Shown: positions 1 through 8,184 of the stretch, piece by piece | How the letters are laid out: each line of letters starts with the position of its first letter | Numbering within the stretch: the stretch's first letter is position 1 | Origin: Rhodobacterales bacterium 56_14_T64 | GTDB lineage: Bacteria; Pseudomonadota; Alphaproteobacteria; Rhodobacterales; Rhodobacteraceae | Reading direction: 5' to 3' | DNA: 41,492 bases | NCBI GenBank assembly: GCA_002162795.1 | Contig: MAAY01000097.1 | Coordinates: 1 to 41,492 of the forward strand | Translations under genes and position numbers: made by a program | The notes under the pieces: model-generated | Database searches by the model: none | Seen by the model: the letters and a program-made list of their open reading frames with translations, nothing else | What the model was told of the DNA's origin: nothing

Positions 1-120
1 AATCATGATGACCGTGGAACCCACGATGATCAGACGCTTGCGCGTATCCAAACCTGCCCAGACATTCTTGATCTGCTGCACCTTAACCTCCGTCGAACCG
101 ACATTCTGATCGGCTTGCAT
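1..120 (-). CDS. fliF: FliF, flagellar MS-ring protein (N-terminal fragment)
   Basis: This is the first 40 codons of a minus-strand gene that runs off the left edge. The protein begins MQADQNVGSTEVKVQQIKNV and continues with WAGLDTRKRLIIV, a charged amphipathic stretch leading into the first membrane helix, as in FliF N-termini (the usual form is VWxxLDxRRRxxV). FliF forms the MS ring in the inner membrane, the base on which the rotor and export apparatus assemble. The start is ATG at 120. It diverges from fliL across an 80-bp gap with a CtrA-like box. No strong Shine-Dalgarno precedes it. The call rests on a short N-terminus plus its position in a flagellar locus. Confidence 0.75.
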   Translation of the reverse strand, partial: MQADQNVGSTEVKVQQIKNVWAGLDTRKRLIIVGSTVIMI

Positions 121-139
121 TCGTTTTGACTGAACGGCC

Positions 140-154
140 TTAACATTCGGTTAG
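140..154. promoter_or_regulatory. CtrA-like box between fliF and fliL
   Basis: The sequence is TTAA-CATTCGG-TTAG, one base from the alphaproteobacterial CtrA consensus TTAA-N7-TTAA(C). It sits about 20 bp before the fliF start and 47 bp before the preferred fliL start at 201, so it could serve both directions. A transcript starting some 20-30 bp downstream would exclude the alternative fliL ATG at 168. Confidence 0.6.
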
Positions 155-200
155 CCACTCTGAGGTTATGAAGAGATTGTACGACGTTTTAGGGATAGCC

Positions 201-722
201 ATGACAGACGCTGTAGCCAACGCAGAAGATACCCCGGCCAAGCCGAGCAAAATGCCCCTTATCATAGGGTTAGTGCTGGCAGTTGTCGGAGGCGGAGGCG
301 GATTCTATGCCGTTCAGTCTGGCCTGCTGCCTTTTGGAAAATCTGGTGCATCCGAAGAGATGCACGCAGACGAAGAGAGGGAAACTGGCGTTGACCGCGG
401 TGAGTCGGCGGATGATATCGCCAATCTTGCCTTTGTCGAAATGGACCCACTGGTGATCACGCTGCGCAAGGCGGGCGGGTTGAGACACTTGCGATTCCGC
501 GCACAGCTTGAAGTCGACGTGGCCCACCAAGCCGAGGTCGAAAGAATTCTGCCGCGCGTAGTCGATGTTCTGAATAGTTATCTCAGAGCGTTGGAAATCG
601 GGGATCTTACCGACCCTATGGCGCTACCAAAACTACGGGCGCAGATGCTGCGGCGGATCAACATTGCCACTGGACAGGGGCGTGTTCGAGATCTGCTGAT
701 CATGGATTTTGTATTAAACTAG
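201..722 (+). CDS. fliL: FliL, flagellar basal body-associated protein
   Basis: FliL is a single-pass inner-membrane protein that surrounds and supports the stator units at the flagellar motor. The 173-aa product has a short cytoplasmic N-terminus (MTDAVANAEDTPAKPSKM), a Gly-rich membrane helix at about residues 18-40, an acidic linker, and a periplasmic domain that ends in the family-typical pattern DLLIMDFVLN. I chose the ATG at 201 because AGGGA lies six bases upstream. The in-frame ATG at 168 has GAGG only two bases away and lies close to the CtrA-like box. The gene starts the run fliL-DUF6468-motE-motA. A second FliL-like gene lies at 10584-11075. Confidence 0.88.
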   Translation: MTDAVANAEDTPAKPSKMPLIIGLVLAVVGGGGGFYAVQSGLLPFGKSGASEEMHADEERETGVDRGESADDIANLAFVEMDPLVITLRKAGGLRHLRFRAQLEVDVAHQAEVERILPRVVDVLNSYLRALEIGDLTDPMALPKLRAQMLRRINIATGQGRVRDLLIMDFVLN

Positions 723-731
723 GAGGACAGG

Positions 732-1181
732 ATGGAAATGATTGCAGATATCCTGCTTGTGGCAGGGGCCCTTGGGGCTGGATTTTATTGTTTTGTGCTG
801 GCGCGCCGGCTGAATCGGTTTAACGACCTCGAAAAGGGTGTCGGAGGAGCGGTTGCTGTTTTGTCTGCCCAAGTTGATGATCTCAATAAATCATTGGTGG
901 CGGCGCGCGCTGTGTCGGATGGCTCTGGCAAGGCGCTGGACGATCTGACAGGTCGCGCTGAAACAGTGGCCCAACGGTTGGAACTGATGATGGCTTCGAT
1001 GCATGACCTGCCCGCTGGGGCAGTAGCGGGCAGCGCTGATATCAACGAGGAAAGTGACGCCTTGGCTGCGGCGCTCAAGGCAGACCCCAAATCAGATAAC
1101 GAATCGTTTGATGAGCCTGAAAAGCCGTCTTCGGGTTTGATGTTTGTTCGTCATAACCGAAACCAAAGCCGGGTTGCCTGA
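732..1181 (+). CDS. DUF6468-like flagellar-locus membrane protein
   Basis: This is a 149-aa protein of unknown function. It has one N-terminal membrane helix (about residues 4-24) followed by a cytoplasmic region rich in coiled-coil heptads (VLSAQVDDLNKSLVAARAVS, then a repeat of Leu/Ala/Glu to about residue 95) and a polar, low-complexity C-terminus. The layout and locus fit the DUF6468 family, which I recall from flagellar clusters of Alphaproteobacteria; this is family recall, not a search. GGAGG (722-726) precedes the ATG. The gene lies 9 bp after fliL and its stop overlaps the next start (TGATG), so the genes are probably translationally coupled. A motor-associated role is inferred from neighbours only. 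Confidence 0.65.
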   Translation: MEMIADILLVAGALGAGFYCFVLARRLNRFNDLEKGVGGAVAVLSAQVDDLNKSLVAARAVSDGSGKALDDLTGRAETVAQRLELMMASMHDLPAGAVAGSADINEESDALAAALKADPKSDNESFDEPEKPSSGLMFVRHNRNQSRVA

Positions 1182-1792
1182 TGAGTAAAGTATCCAAAAG
1201 CAAGGGTTCGCGACGGACACGCGTCGGAACCCTGTTCATGTTGTCCGTGCTGCTGATCGGCTCGGCTATATTGCGCTTGGGTTTTGAAGCAGGACCGGCA
1301 ATTGCCCGCGAAGTGGCCAATCTCCCTGATGCAGGCGCGTCAAAGGACGAGACTGCGACGCACCAGGAGTCAGTGCCGTCCTCAGCTGAGTTGCAGCACA
1401 TGCTTGCGGCATTTCAGCAGCGCGAAACGATTCTGGCAGCCCGTGAGGCTGAGATCGAAGACCGGATGAAAGCGATGGAGCTGGCCGATCAGGCAATCAC
1501 TCAGAAACTGGCTGCTCTGGAGGCCGCCGAGGTCAAACTGGAAGCCACTCTGTCCCTAGCGGATGGCGCAACAGAAGCAGATTTGTCTCGTCTGACAGCA
1601 GTTTATGAACAGATGAAGCCAAAAGATTCGGCGCTGTTGTTCGAGGAAATGGACCCAGGTTTTGCAGCGGGTTTTCTGGCTCGGATGAAGTCTGAAGCCG
1701 CCGCTGGAATCATGGCCGGTCTCAGCCCTCAGGCGGCTTATACAATTAGTGTTGTTCTTGCTGGTCGCAATGGCTCAGTGCCAAAAGAATAA
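1181..1792 (+). CDS. motE: MotE-like flagellar protein (MgtE-N-like domain)
   Basis: The 203-aa product has a basic N-terminus, a membrane anchor or signal helix (about residues 17-33), a central coiled coil (about residues 65-125, rich in Glu, Ala and Leu), and a C-terminal domain resembling the N-terminal domain of MgtE: LTAVYEQMKPKDSALLFEEM, then DPGFAAGFLARMKSEAAAGI. This arrangement matches the MotE family, periplasmic proteins that in rhizobia help fold or stabilise stator partners. The position just before motA agrees. Translation is coupled to the upstream gene by the TGATG overlap. The family is fairly clear; the exact partner in this organism is not known. Confidence 0.72.
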   Translation: MSKVSKSKGSRRTRVGTLFMLSVLLIGSAILRLGFEAGPAIAREVANLPDAGASKDETATHQESVPSSAELQHMLAAFQQRETILAAREAEIEDRMKAMELADQAITQKLAALEAAEVKLEATLSLADGATEADLSRLTAVYEQMKPKDSALLFEEMDPGFAAGFLARMKSEAAAGIMAGLSPQAAYTISVVLAGRNGSVPKE

Positions 1793-1802
1793 TTTCCGCT
1801 CC

Positions 1803-1840
1803 GAAGCTTAGGAAGTTTTAAGAAGACTCACCTAAACTTC
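1803..1840. repeat. Inverted repeat in the motA leader
   Basis: GAAGCTTAGG (1803-1812) pairs with CCTAAACTTC (1831-1840) at nine of ten positions around an 18-nt loop. It lies in the 77-bp gap between the MotE-like gene and motA, about 30 nt before the motA ATG. No T-run follows, so it is not a classical terminator. It could set the relative level of motA or be a protein-binding site. Confidence 0.45.
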
Positions 1841-1869
1841 TAGAAAATAACGAAATTCGGAGACTACTT

Positions 1870-2739
1870 ATGATCGGAATTGTTGGGATTGTTGTGATCT
1901 TTGTCATGGTCTTCGGCGGCTATTTGGCCGCCGGCGGCAAGATGGGAATCATTCTAAAGGCCGCGCCCTTTGAAATGATGATGATCGGCGGAGCCGGAGT
2001 TGGCTCATTTATGATCAGCAATGATATGGCCGCCATCAAGCACACCCTGAAAGATCTGGGGAAGGTGTTCAAAGGTCCTCAGTGGAAAGCTGATGACTAT
2101 CGGGATCTGCTTTGTTTGCTGTTCGGGTTGATTCGGATCGCTCGTGCTAATCCGGTTGAGGTGGAGCAACACATCGAAGATCCGGAAAATTCGTCAGTGT
2201 TTGGGAAATATCCCAGGATTCTAGCTGACAAAGAAGCTGTGAACTTGATTTGTGACACGATGCGTTCGGCGTCGATGAACTATGACGACCCGCATCAGGT
2301 TGAAGAAGTTTTGGAAAAGCGAATCGAAGCCAACCACCACCACGCCCTGCATTCCAGTCACGCATTGCAGACACTTGCTGATGGTCTACCGGCTCTGGGT
2401 ATTGTTGCGGCTGTGCTTGGTATTATCAAGACGATGGCGTCAATCGATCAGCCCCCCGAGATTCTGGGTAAAATGATTGGCGGCGCGCTTGTTGGTACCT
2501 TCCTTGGGGTGTTTTTGGCCTATGGCCTGGTTGGCCCATTTGCCGCCAAAGTAAAGTCGGTGACCGACGAAGATGGGCATTTTTATCATCTGATTCGTGA
2601 AGTTCTGGTGGCCAATCTGCACAACCATGCCGCTGCAATCTGTATCGAAGTGGGACGTCAGAATACGCCGTCGCACATTCGCCCTGGCTTCTCTGAATTG
2701 GAAGAAGCCCTGAAAACTGTGAAACAGGAAGCCGCATGA
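1870..2739 (+). CDS. motA: MotA, flagellar stator protein
   Basis: MotA is the proton-channel subunit of the stator that drives flagellar rotation, working with MotB. The 289-aa protein has the usual plan: two N-terminal membrane helices (about residues 3-22 and 33-52), a large charged cytoplasmic loop (about 60-165), and two more helices containing LPALGIVAAVLGIIKTM (with the conserved Pro) and GGALVGTFLGVFLAYG. CGGAG lies seven bases before the ATG. The stop overlaps the next start (ATGA). MotB, normally encoded next to MotA in enteric bacteria, is absent here; the next gene instead encodes a large exported protein. Confidence 0.95.
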   Translation: MIGIVGIVVIFVMVFGGYLAAGGKMGIILKAAPFEMMMIGGAGVGSFMISNDMAAIKHTLKDLGKVFKGPQWKADDYRDLLCLLFGLIRIARANPVEVEQHIEDPENSSVFGKYPRILADKEAVNLICDTMRSASMNYDDPHQVEEVLEKRIEANHHHALHSSHALQTLADGLPALGIVAAVLGIIKTMASIDQPPEILGKMIGGALVGTFLGVFLAYGLVGPFAAKVKSVTDEDGHFYHLIREVLVANLHNHAAAICIEVGRQNTPSHIRPGFSELEEALKTVKQEAA

Positions 2740-5132
2740 TCCGTCAGGCAGTCGCATTTGTGGTCACCATGATGGTGGCCATTCCGGCCCAGGCCGAGAC
2801 CATTGTCGCCCGTTCGGGCGAGCATGACGGGTTTTCTCGTCTGGTCATGCGTCTGCCGGACAATGCGAACTGGTCTCTAAAACAGTCGGGAAAGACTGCG
2901 ACATTAAAAATCGATAGCCCTGCGGCAGTTTTCGACACCTCTCAGGTATTCAGCCGCATTCCGCGTACCCGGTTGCAATCACTGCGTCAGACGGGGGCAG
3001 GGACGCCGCTTCGGATCCAGCTTGGATGTGACTGTGAAATAAAATCGTATGTTCAGAAAGATGGTTACCTGGTTATCGATATCCGGGATGGCCAGGCTGA
3101 TCAGTCTTACTCCTCCACGACCGGGGTGTTGCCGCTCGGAACGCTGGCAGGGGCTGCCGGTTATCGGTTCAACCTATCGCCAAGCCAAGTTCAGGCTACC
3201 CGAATGGAGCTCAATTTAGCAGCTGCCCTGGCTGGCCGTGTGGTGTCGGATGGGCGCCGCATGCAATCGCTGTCGTCTCCAATCGTCAATGAACCCGAAC
3301 TTGAAATGCACGCCCCGGTTACTTTGCCAGGGCCTGTTGCCGTGCTTCATCAGGAGACTGAGACCGAGCAGCATGAGGCAACATTGCCCACGGTCAATCT
3401 GTTGCTGGACCTGGATGAAACGGCACGCGCTGCGACGGTTAACGCATCAGAGCATCGCTTGCTGCAACAAATTGGCCGAGCCACCAATCAAGGACTGTTG
3501 GATCTGGTCATGACCGAGGTCAATGGAGACGGAGCGCCATCCTTGGTTGCGCCGCTAGGCACACAGGATCGACCGATGAACCCGCTGGATCATCTTGCGG
3601 TGACCACTGCAGTTGACCGAGATTTGGGGCTTCTGCCGCAGCACAATCAGAACTCGACGCTGCAAACCCATTGTATTCGAACCAGGGATTTGGCGGTTTA
3701 CAATTGGGGTGATGAAACATCTTTTGCGGACCAGATCGGCCCTCTTCGATCGATGCTTTTCAAAGAATTCGACCACATAGATCTGAATACAGTTTTGTCA
3801 TTGGCCAAAACCTATCTCTACTTTGGATTTGGGGCCGAAGCCCGCACGATGCTCGACATGTTGCCACCAGAGGCTACCCAAACGGACACTCTGGCTGCAA
3901 TGGCGATGCTCATGGACGGGGAACATTTGCCGATCACCCATCCCTTCGCTGGCCAGCAGGCCTGTGATGGTGACGCTGCCTTTTGGGCAGCCCTTGCTGA
4001 TGGTGAGCTAAAAAATAATGCAAATGCCGAGGCGATCCAGCAAACACTGTCGCGAATGCCGGTACATCTGCGTGTCCACCTCGGGCCCGCGATCAGCACC
4101 CTTTTTGCAGGCTCTGGTGATCAACATATGGCCTCGGCGGCGTTGCGGTCAGTTGGCCGGACCGGAGTTGAGCAGGTGCCAGCTATCAATTTGGCACAGG
4201 CGGCTATCGCCGACATGACTGGTGATACCGAAACTGTGGCCAAAGAGCTGACAGAAGAACTGGCCGAACGTACTGAAAACGCACCCCGGGCGCTGATTGA
4301 TTTGATTGCGTTAAGCTATAAAGAGCGTAAGGCGCTGTCTCCTGACTTGCCGGAACTGGTCGCATCTTACGAGCTAGAGATTCGGGATAGCGAATTGGGT
4401 GCCGATCTGCGGCTGGCCGAAGTTACGGCGCTGTCTCTGACCGGACATTTTTCAGAAGCGTTTGAGGCACTGACAGATTTGACGGAACATGACGGGCCAA
4501 TCGCCCGCTCGGCGGCCATTGAACCGATTATGACCCTGTTGACCGAGCGCGCAGATGACGTGACCTTCTTGCAATACGCGCTTATCTTTACTGAGCAGGC
4601 AACGTCCAAAGAAGCCGCACCAGTGGCTGAAATGATGACGCGGCGGTTACTGGACCTGGGATTTGCACAGCAAGCCCAATCAATGCTGATGAAGCTTGCG
4701 CTTGAGCCGGCGGATGAAACACGTCGGTTGATGATGGCCGAGGCGGCTTTGGGCTTGGACCTGCCACATCGAGCACTGGTTGAATTGATGGGGTTGGATA
4801 GCCCCGAGTCGAATAGGCTTAGAGCCCAAGCCCTGTGGCGCAACGGAGAATTTGGCCGCGCCGGCGAATATTTACTGGCAGAAGAGGAAACTGATGCCGC
4901 AGCACGGGGGTTCTGGCATTCGGAAAACCTGGAAGCCATCGCTCCCAGTGAGGATGGGCAATTCAGTCAAGTCGCAGAAGTCACAGCAGAACTGGATGTG
5001 AGAGCGCAAGATCCTGGTGAAATGACACCCTTGGCCCACGCACGGGCCTTGGTTGAAAGCAGCGTTGGAACCCGTGACAGTATCGAGGCTTTGCTGCGCG
5101 GCGTTAGCCATGATCCGGAAGATGCAAATTAA
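2736..5132 (+). CDS. Large exported AMIN-like/helical-repeat protein coupled to motA
   Basis: I do not recognise a named function for this 798-aa protein. It starts with a clear signal peptide (residues 1-20, ending AQA). A beta-rich region follows (about 22-125: FSRLVMRLPDNANWSL, later LVIDIRDG) with the pattern of AMIN-type domains that bind peptidoglycan or anchor envelope complexes. A polar linker runs to about 300. The C-terminal 450 residues are almost wholly helical, with TPR/Sel1-like features such as LAKTYLYFGFGAEARTMLDM and FSEAFEALTDLTEHDGPIAR. It overlaps motA by ATGA and is followed by a terminator, so it ends this operon. A role in periplasmic stator docking or motor function is inferred from context. 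It could instead be a general envelope scaffold. Confidence 0.6.
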   Translation: MIRQAVAFVVTMMVAIPAQAETIVARSGEHDGFSRLVMRLPDNANWSLKQSGKTATLKIDSPAAVFDTSQVFSRIPRTRLQSLRQTGAGTPLRIQLGCDCEIKSYVQKDGYLVIDIRDGQADQSYSSTTGVLPLGTLAGAAGYRFNLSPSQVQATRMELNLAAALAGRVVSDGRRMQSLSSPIVNEPELEMHAPVTLPGPVAVLHQETETEQHEATLPTVNLLLDLDETARAATVNASEHRLLQQIGRATNQGLLDLVMTEVNGDGAPSLVAPLGTQDRPMNPLDHLAVTTAVDRDLGLLPQHNQNSTLQTHCIRTRDLAVYNWGDETSFADQIGPLRSMLFKEFDHIDLNTVLSLAKTYLYFGFGAEARTMLDMLPPEATQTDTLAAMAMLMDGEHLPITHPFAGQQACDGDAAFWAALADGELKNNANAEAIQQTLSRMPVHLRVHLGPAISTLFAGSGDQHMASAALRSVGRTGVEQVPAINLAQAAIADMTGDTETVAKELTEELAERTENAPRALIDLIALSYKERKALSPDLPELVASYELEIRDSELGADLRLAEVTALSLTGHFSEAFEALTDLTEHDGPIARSAAIEPIMTLLTERADDVTFLQYALIFTEQATSKEAAPVAEMMTRRLLDLGFAQQAQSMLMKLALEPADETRRLMMAEAALGLDLPHRALVELMGLDSPESNRLRAQALWRNGEFGRAGEYLLAEEETDAAARGFWHSENLEAIAPSEDGQFSQVAEVTAELDVRAQDPGEMTPLAHARALVESSVGTRDSIEALLRGVSHDPEDAN

Positions 5133-5181
5133 CGCGTTTAGGTTGCTCGTAACGGGCTCAATACGTGTCACTTCCACAAAC

Positions 5182-5209
5182 AAAGACCGCCCAAACAAGG
5201 CGGTCTTTT
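5182..5209 (+). terminator. Rho-independent terminator after the 798-aa gene
   Basis: A perfect 10-bp stem AAAGACCGCC/GGCGGTCTTT encloses a 7-nt loop and is followed by T. It separates the motA operon from the transglycosylase-flhA operon. Confidence 0.85.
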
Positions 5210-5286
5210 ACTTATTTCGATAACGCTTTGTCAATCCTCTGGGCCTACCTTGAGGTACGGGTAAACCCTGAGTTGGAATAGGCAGA

Positions 5287-6078
5287 ATGCCGAATAAAAA
5301 CAAAGAATTGTATCGCATAAAATGCGAATTACAGGACGCGATTCCTCGGAGCAGGGGAATCGCTTCTATATTGGTGTGTTTGACGCTTCTTTTTGGTGTG
5401 CTTCCGCTGGGTGGTGCCCAAGCTTCTACGCAACAAGTGGCGGCACTGTGTGATTTGGCCGCGCGGCGTGCGGCACGCGATCACGGGGTGCCACTGGATG
5501 TTCTGCGCACGATAACCCGCACAGAAACCGGACGCGGTGGCAAGCAGGGGCTTCAACCCTGGCCATGGACTGTGAATATGGAGGGCGCTGGAAAGTGGTT
5601 CCAGACCGAAGATGAAGCCCGCGCTTACGTCTTTTCTCACTTCAAACGTGGCGCTCGCAGCTTTGATGTTGGCTGTTTTCAGATAAATTTCAAATGGCAT
5701 GGCGAAGCCTTTGATTCGATTGATCAAATGTTTGATCCGGTTGCCAACGCGCAATATGCCGCCGAATTTTTGAAAAAACTCTATGCTGAAATGGGCGACT
5801 GGTCCAAAGCCGCCGGGGCTTACCATTCCCGTACTCCAACTTATGCCAATCGATATATCACCCGGTTTGACCGCATCCGCGCTGATCTGTCTCCTGCCAC
5901 CGCAGTGGCGGCATTACCAGGACGCACCCGCACCCGCCGAACCTCCACCGGACCTCTGCCCTTGGCAAGTCTTCACGCACCCGCACCATTGATTGCGCAG
6001 GGTTCTGTTTCCATGGGCTCACTGGTGCCAATGGCTGGATCCGTTGCATCTTCGCGTGCCCTGATCATGTTTGAATGA
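5287..6078 (+). CDS. SltF-like lytic transglycosylase (SLT domain), flagellar
   Basis: This enzyme should cleave peptidoglycan in the periplasm so the flagellar rod can pass. The 263-aa protein has a basic N-terminus, a hydrophobic export segment (about residues 25-46, ending AQA) and an SLT goose-lysozyme-like domain. Visible motifs are RTETGRGG with the likely catalytic Glu80, DVGCFQIN (127-134, the GLMQIN motif) and AYHS (178-181). The C-terminal 65 residues are Pro/Arg/Ala-rich and look disordered. SltF of Rhodobacter sphaeroides is a flagellum-specific enzyme of this type and is the nearest comparison. FlgJ at 19700-19993 lacks a muramidase domain, so this enzyme could supply that activity. 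The ATG at 5287 has no strong ribosome site. Confidence 0.8.
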   Translation: MPNKNKELYRIKCELQDAIPRSRGIASILVCLTLLFGVLPLGGAQASTQQVAALCDLAARRAARDHGVPLDVLRTITRTETGRGGKQGLQPWPWTVNMEGAGKWFQTEDEARAYVFSHFKRGARSFDVGCFQINFKWHGEAFDSIDQMFDPVANAQYAAEFLKKLYAEMGDWSKAAGAYHSRTPTYANRYITRFDRIRADLSPATAVAALPGRTRTRRTSTGPLPLASLHAPAPLIAQGSVSMGSLVPMAGSVASSRALIMFE

Positions 6079-6090
6079 GAGCTCACAACT

Positions 6091-8184
6091 GTGCCTAACT
6101 TAACAATAAAAGAGCTGTTCAGCCCAACCATACTATTGGCGCTTGCCCTGATGGCGATCATTGTGATGATGATCCTGCCGGTGCCGTCCTGGGTCCTCGA
6201 CGTCGGGCTGGCCGCCTCTTTTGGGCTGGCGATCCTGATTTTCACCATCACCCTGTTCATTGAACGGCCTCTGGATTTCTCAGCTTTTCCGACAGTTCTG
6301 TTGGCTTCGCTTATGTTGCGTCTGTCACTGAACGTGTCCTCGACCAAGCTGATTATCGGCCAAGGCCACACTGGCACCGATGCGGCCGGTAACGTGATCG
6401 AAGGTTTCGCGCAATTTGTTATGGGCGGCAGTGTGTTTCTGGGCTTGGTGGTGTTTGGCGTGTTGCTGATCGTCAACTTCATGGTCATTAACAAGGGCGC
6501 CACGCGGATGGCCGAAGTTGGCGCCCGTTTTGCTCTGGATGCGATGCCGGGCAAGCAGATGGCGATCGATGCGGATTTGTCATCTGGTGCCATTGACCAC
6601 GCCATGGCCAAGGAACGGCGCGAACGGGAGCAGCAAGAAACCACGTTTTACGGGTCTCTCGACGGGGCCTCAAAATTTGTAAAAGGCGACGCGGTTGCCG
6701 GTTTGCTGATCACCATGATGAACCTGCTTATGGGGCTGGCGATGGGCGTTCTGGTCCAAGGCATGCCTGTTGGTGCAGCGTTTGAAACCTATGCCATCCT
6801 GACCGTAGGCGATGGCCTGGTTTCGCAGATTCCTTCGGTTATTATTTCAATTGCTGCGGCGTTGTTGTTGGCGCGGGGTGGCAATCAGGGAGCCACCGAC
6901 GTCGCGATTGGTGAGCAGTTGGGTAAACACCCGGCGGCGCTGGCCACTGTTGCCATTCTTATGTGTCTGTTTGCGCTGGTGCCAGGTCTGCCCTTTCTCC
7001 CCTTCATTATCGGAGGTAGCGTGTTGGGTTATTTCGCATACAGCTCGCACAAGAAGATAAAAGACCAGGAAGAGGCCGAGATCGAAGAACAGATCGAAGA
7101 GGGCACGGAAGCCGTTGCTGCCAAGCCTTTGGGCGATATCCTAGATCTGGATGACGTGCATCTGGAATTCTCGCCTGACCTGGTTGGTATGGTGCTGGAT
7201 GTGGGAACTGGGCTGGATACACGAATCGCTAATATGCGGACCCATGTGGCCAGTGTCTTTGGCCTGATCCTACCTGAAATTCGGTTGACGGATGAGCCTG
7301 AGTTGCAAATGGGAACCTATGTGATCAAGGTGCAGGGGGTTGAACAAGCGCGTGGAACCCTTCATCCGGACATGGTTCTGGCGCTGATGCCCGACGCGCA
7401 TGAATCATTGCCCAGCGGCACCGATGTGACCGAGCCGGTTTATGGTGCGCCAGCACGATGGATTTCGACGAAACACCAGGAAGATGCTGCATTGATCGGC
7501 GCCACCATCGTCACCCCGCCTGAAATCCTGGCAACCCACCTGCTGGAAGTGATGAAGCAAAACTTCTCGCGCCTGCTGACATTGAAGTCTCTGCGTCGCC
7601 TGCTGAACGAGATGACCCAATTGACGGATGCTTTCCGCTCTGAGGCCAACAAGAAGCTTCTGGATGAACTGGTTCCAGACAAAGTGCCAATTGATACGTT
7701 GCATGCGGTGCTGCGTCTGCTGCTGGACGAGCGGGTTTCCATCCGCAACATGCCGCTAATCCTGGAATCGATCGCTGAGGCCCGGATGCAAACCACCCAA
7801 CCCGAGATGGTTTGCGAACTTGTACGCCAGCGACTTGGGTTCCAACTGGTCGCCGAGATGAAGCGCGAGGATGGCACCATCCCGCTGGTCCAATTGGCGC
7901 CAGAATGGGAAGATACATTCACGACCTACCAGATCGATACACAGGGTGGAGGGATGGATATTGCCCTGCCACCGGATCTGTTCAATCGGTTGGCCGAAGG
8001 CCTGTCGGATCGCTTGAATACGATTTCCGAACAGGGAATTTTCCCGGCTGTGGTGACCTCGACCCGTCGTCGTCGCTATCTCCGCACCATCCTCAAGGCG
8101 CGCGGTATTGCCAATCCGGTCTTGTCGTTCGAGGAAATCGGCCTAGATGCTCGCCCGGCGCTGGTTGGAATGGTCGCAGCATGA
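6091..8184 (+). CDS. flhA: FlhA, flagellar export gate protein
   Basis: FlhA is the large export-gate protein of the flagellar type III secretion apparatus. It forms a cytoplasmic nonameric ring that receives chaperone-substrate complexes. The 697-aa length is normal. The N-terminal half has about eight membrane helices. The FHIPEP-family signature lies near residues 133-160 (INKGATRMAEVGARFALDAM, then PGKQMAID). The C-terminal cytoplasmic domain begins near residue 340. The start codon is GTG at 6091, with GAGAG nine bases upstream. The stop overlaps the fliR start (ATGA), and flhA-fliR-flhB form a tightly coupled export-gate operon. Confidence 0.97.
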   Translation: MPNLTIKELFSPTILLALALMAIIVMMILPVPSWVLDVGLAASFGLAILIFTITLFIERPLDFSAFPTVLLASLMLRLSLNVSSTKLIIGQGHTGTDAAGNVIEGFAQFVMGGSVFLGLVVFGVLLIVNFMVINKGATRMAEVGARFALDAMPGKQMAIDADLSSGAIDHAMAKERREREQQETTFYGSLDGASKFVKGDAVAGLLITMMNLLMGLAMGVLVQGMPVGAAFETYAILTVGDGLVSQIPSVIISIAAALLLARGGNQGATDVAIGEQLGKHPAALATVAILMCLFALVPGLPFLPFIIGGSVLGYFAYSSHKKIKDQEEAEIEEQIEEGTEAVAAKPLGDILDLDDVHLEFSPDLVGMVLDVGTGLDTRIANMRTHVASVFGLILPEIRLTDEPELQMGTYVIKVQGVEQARGTLHPDMVLALMPDAHESLPSGTDVTEPVYGAPARWISTKHQEDAALIGATIVTPPEILATHLLEVMKQNFSRLLTLKSLRRLLNEMTQLTDAFRSEANKKLLDELVPDKVPIDTLHAVLRLLLDERVSIRNMPLILESIAEARMQTTQPEMVCELVRQRLGFQLVAEMKREDGTIPLVQLAPEWEDTFTTYQIDTQGGGMDIALPPDLFNRLAEGLSDRLNTISEQGIFPAVVTSTRRRRYLRTILKARGIANPVLSFEEIGLDARPALVGMVAA

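Noticed and set aside
168-200. Upstream ATG that would extend FliL by 11 residues
   Set aside because: GAGG is only two bases from it and it lies close to the CtrA-like box; the ATG at 201 has a better placed AGGGA.
5973-6644. 223-codon antisense frame opposite flhA
   Set aside because: Ser/Arg/Ile-rich translation typical of a shadow frame, with no domain.
7812-8180. Long open frame running into fliR from inside flhA
   Set aside because: Its translation shows no family features before the FliR start and it is only the shifted frame of flhA.
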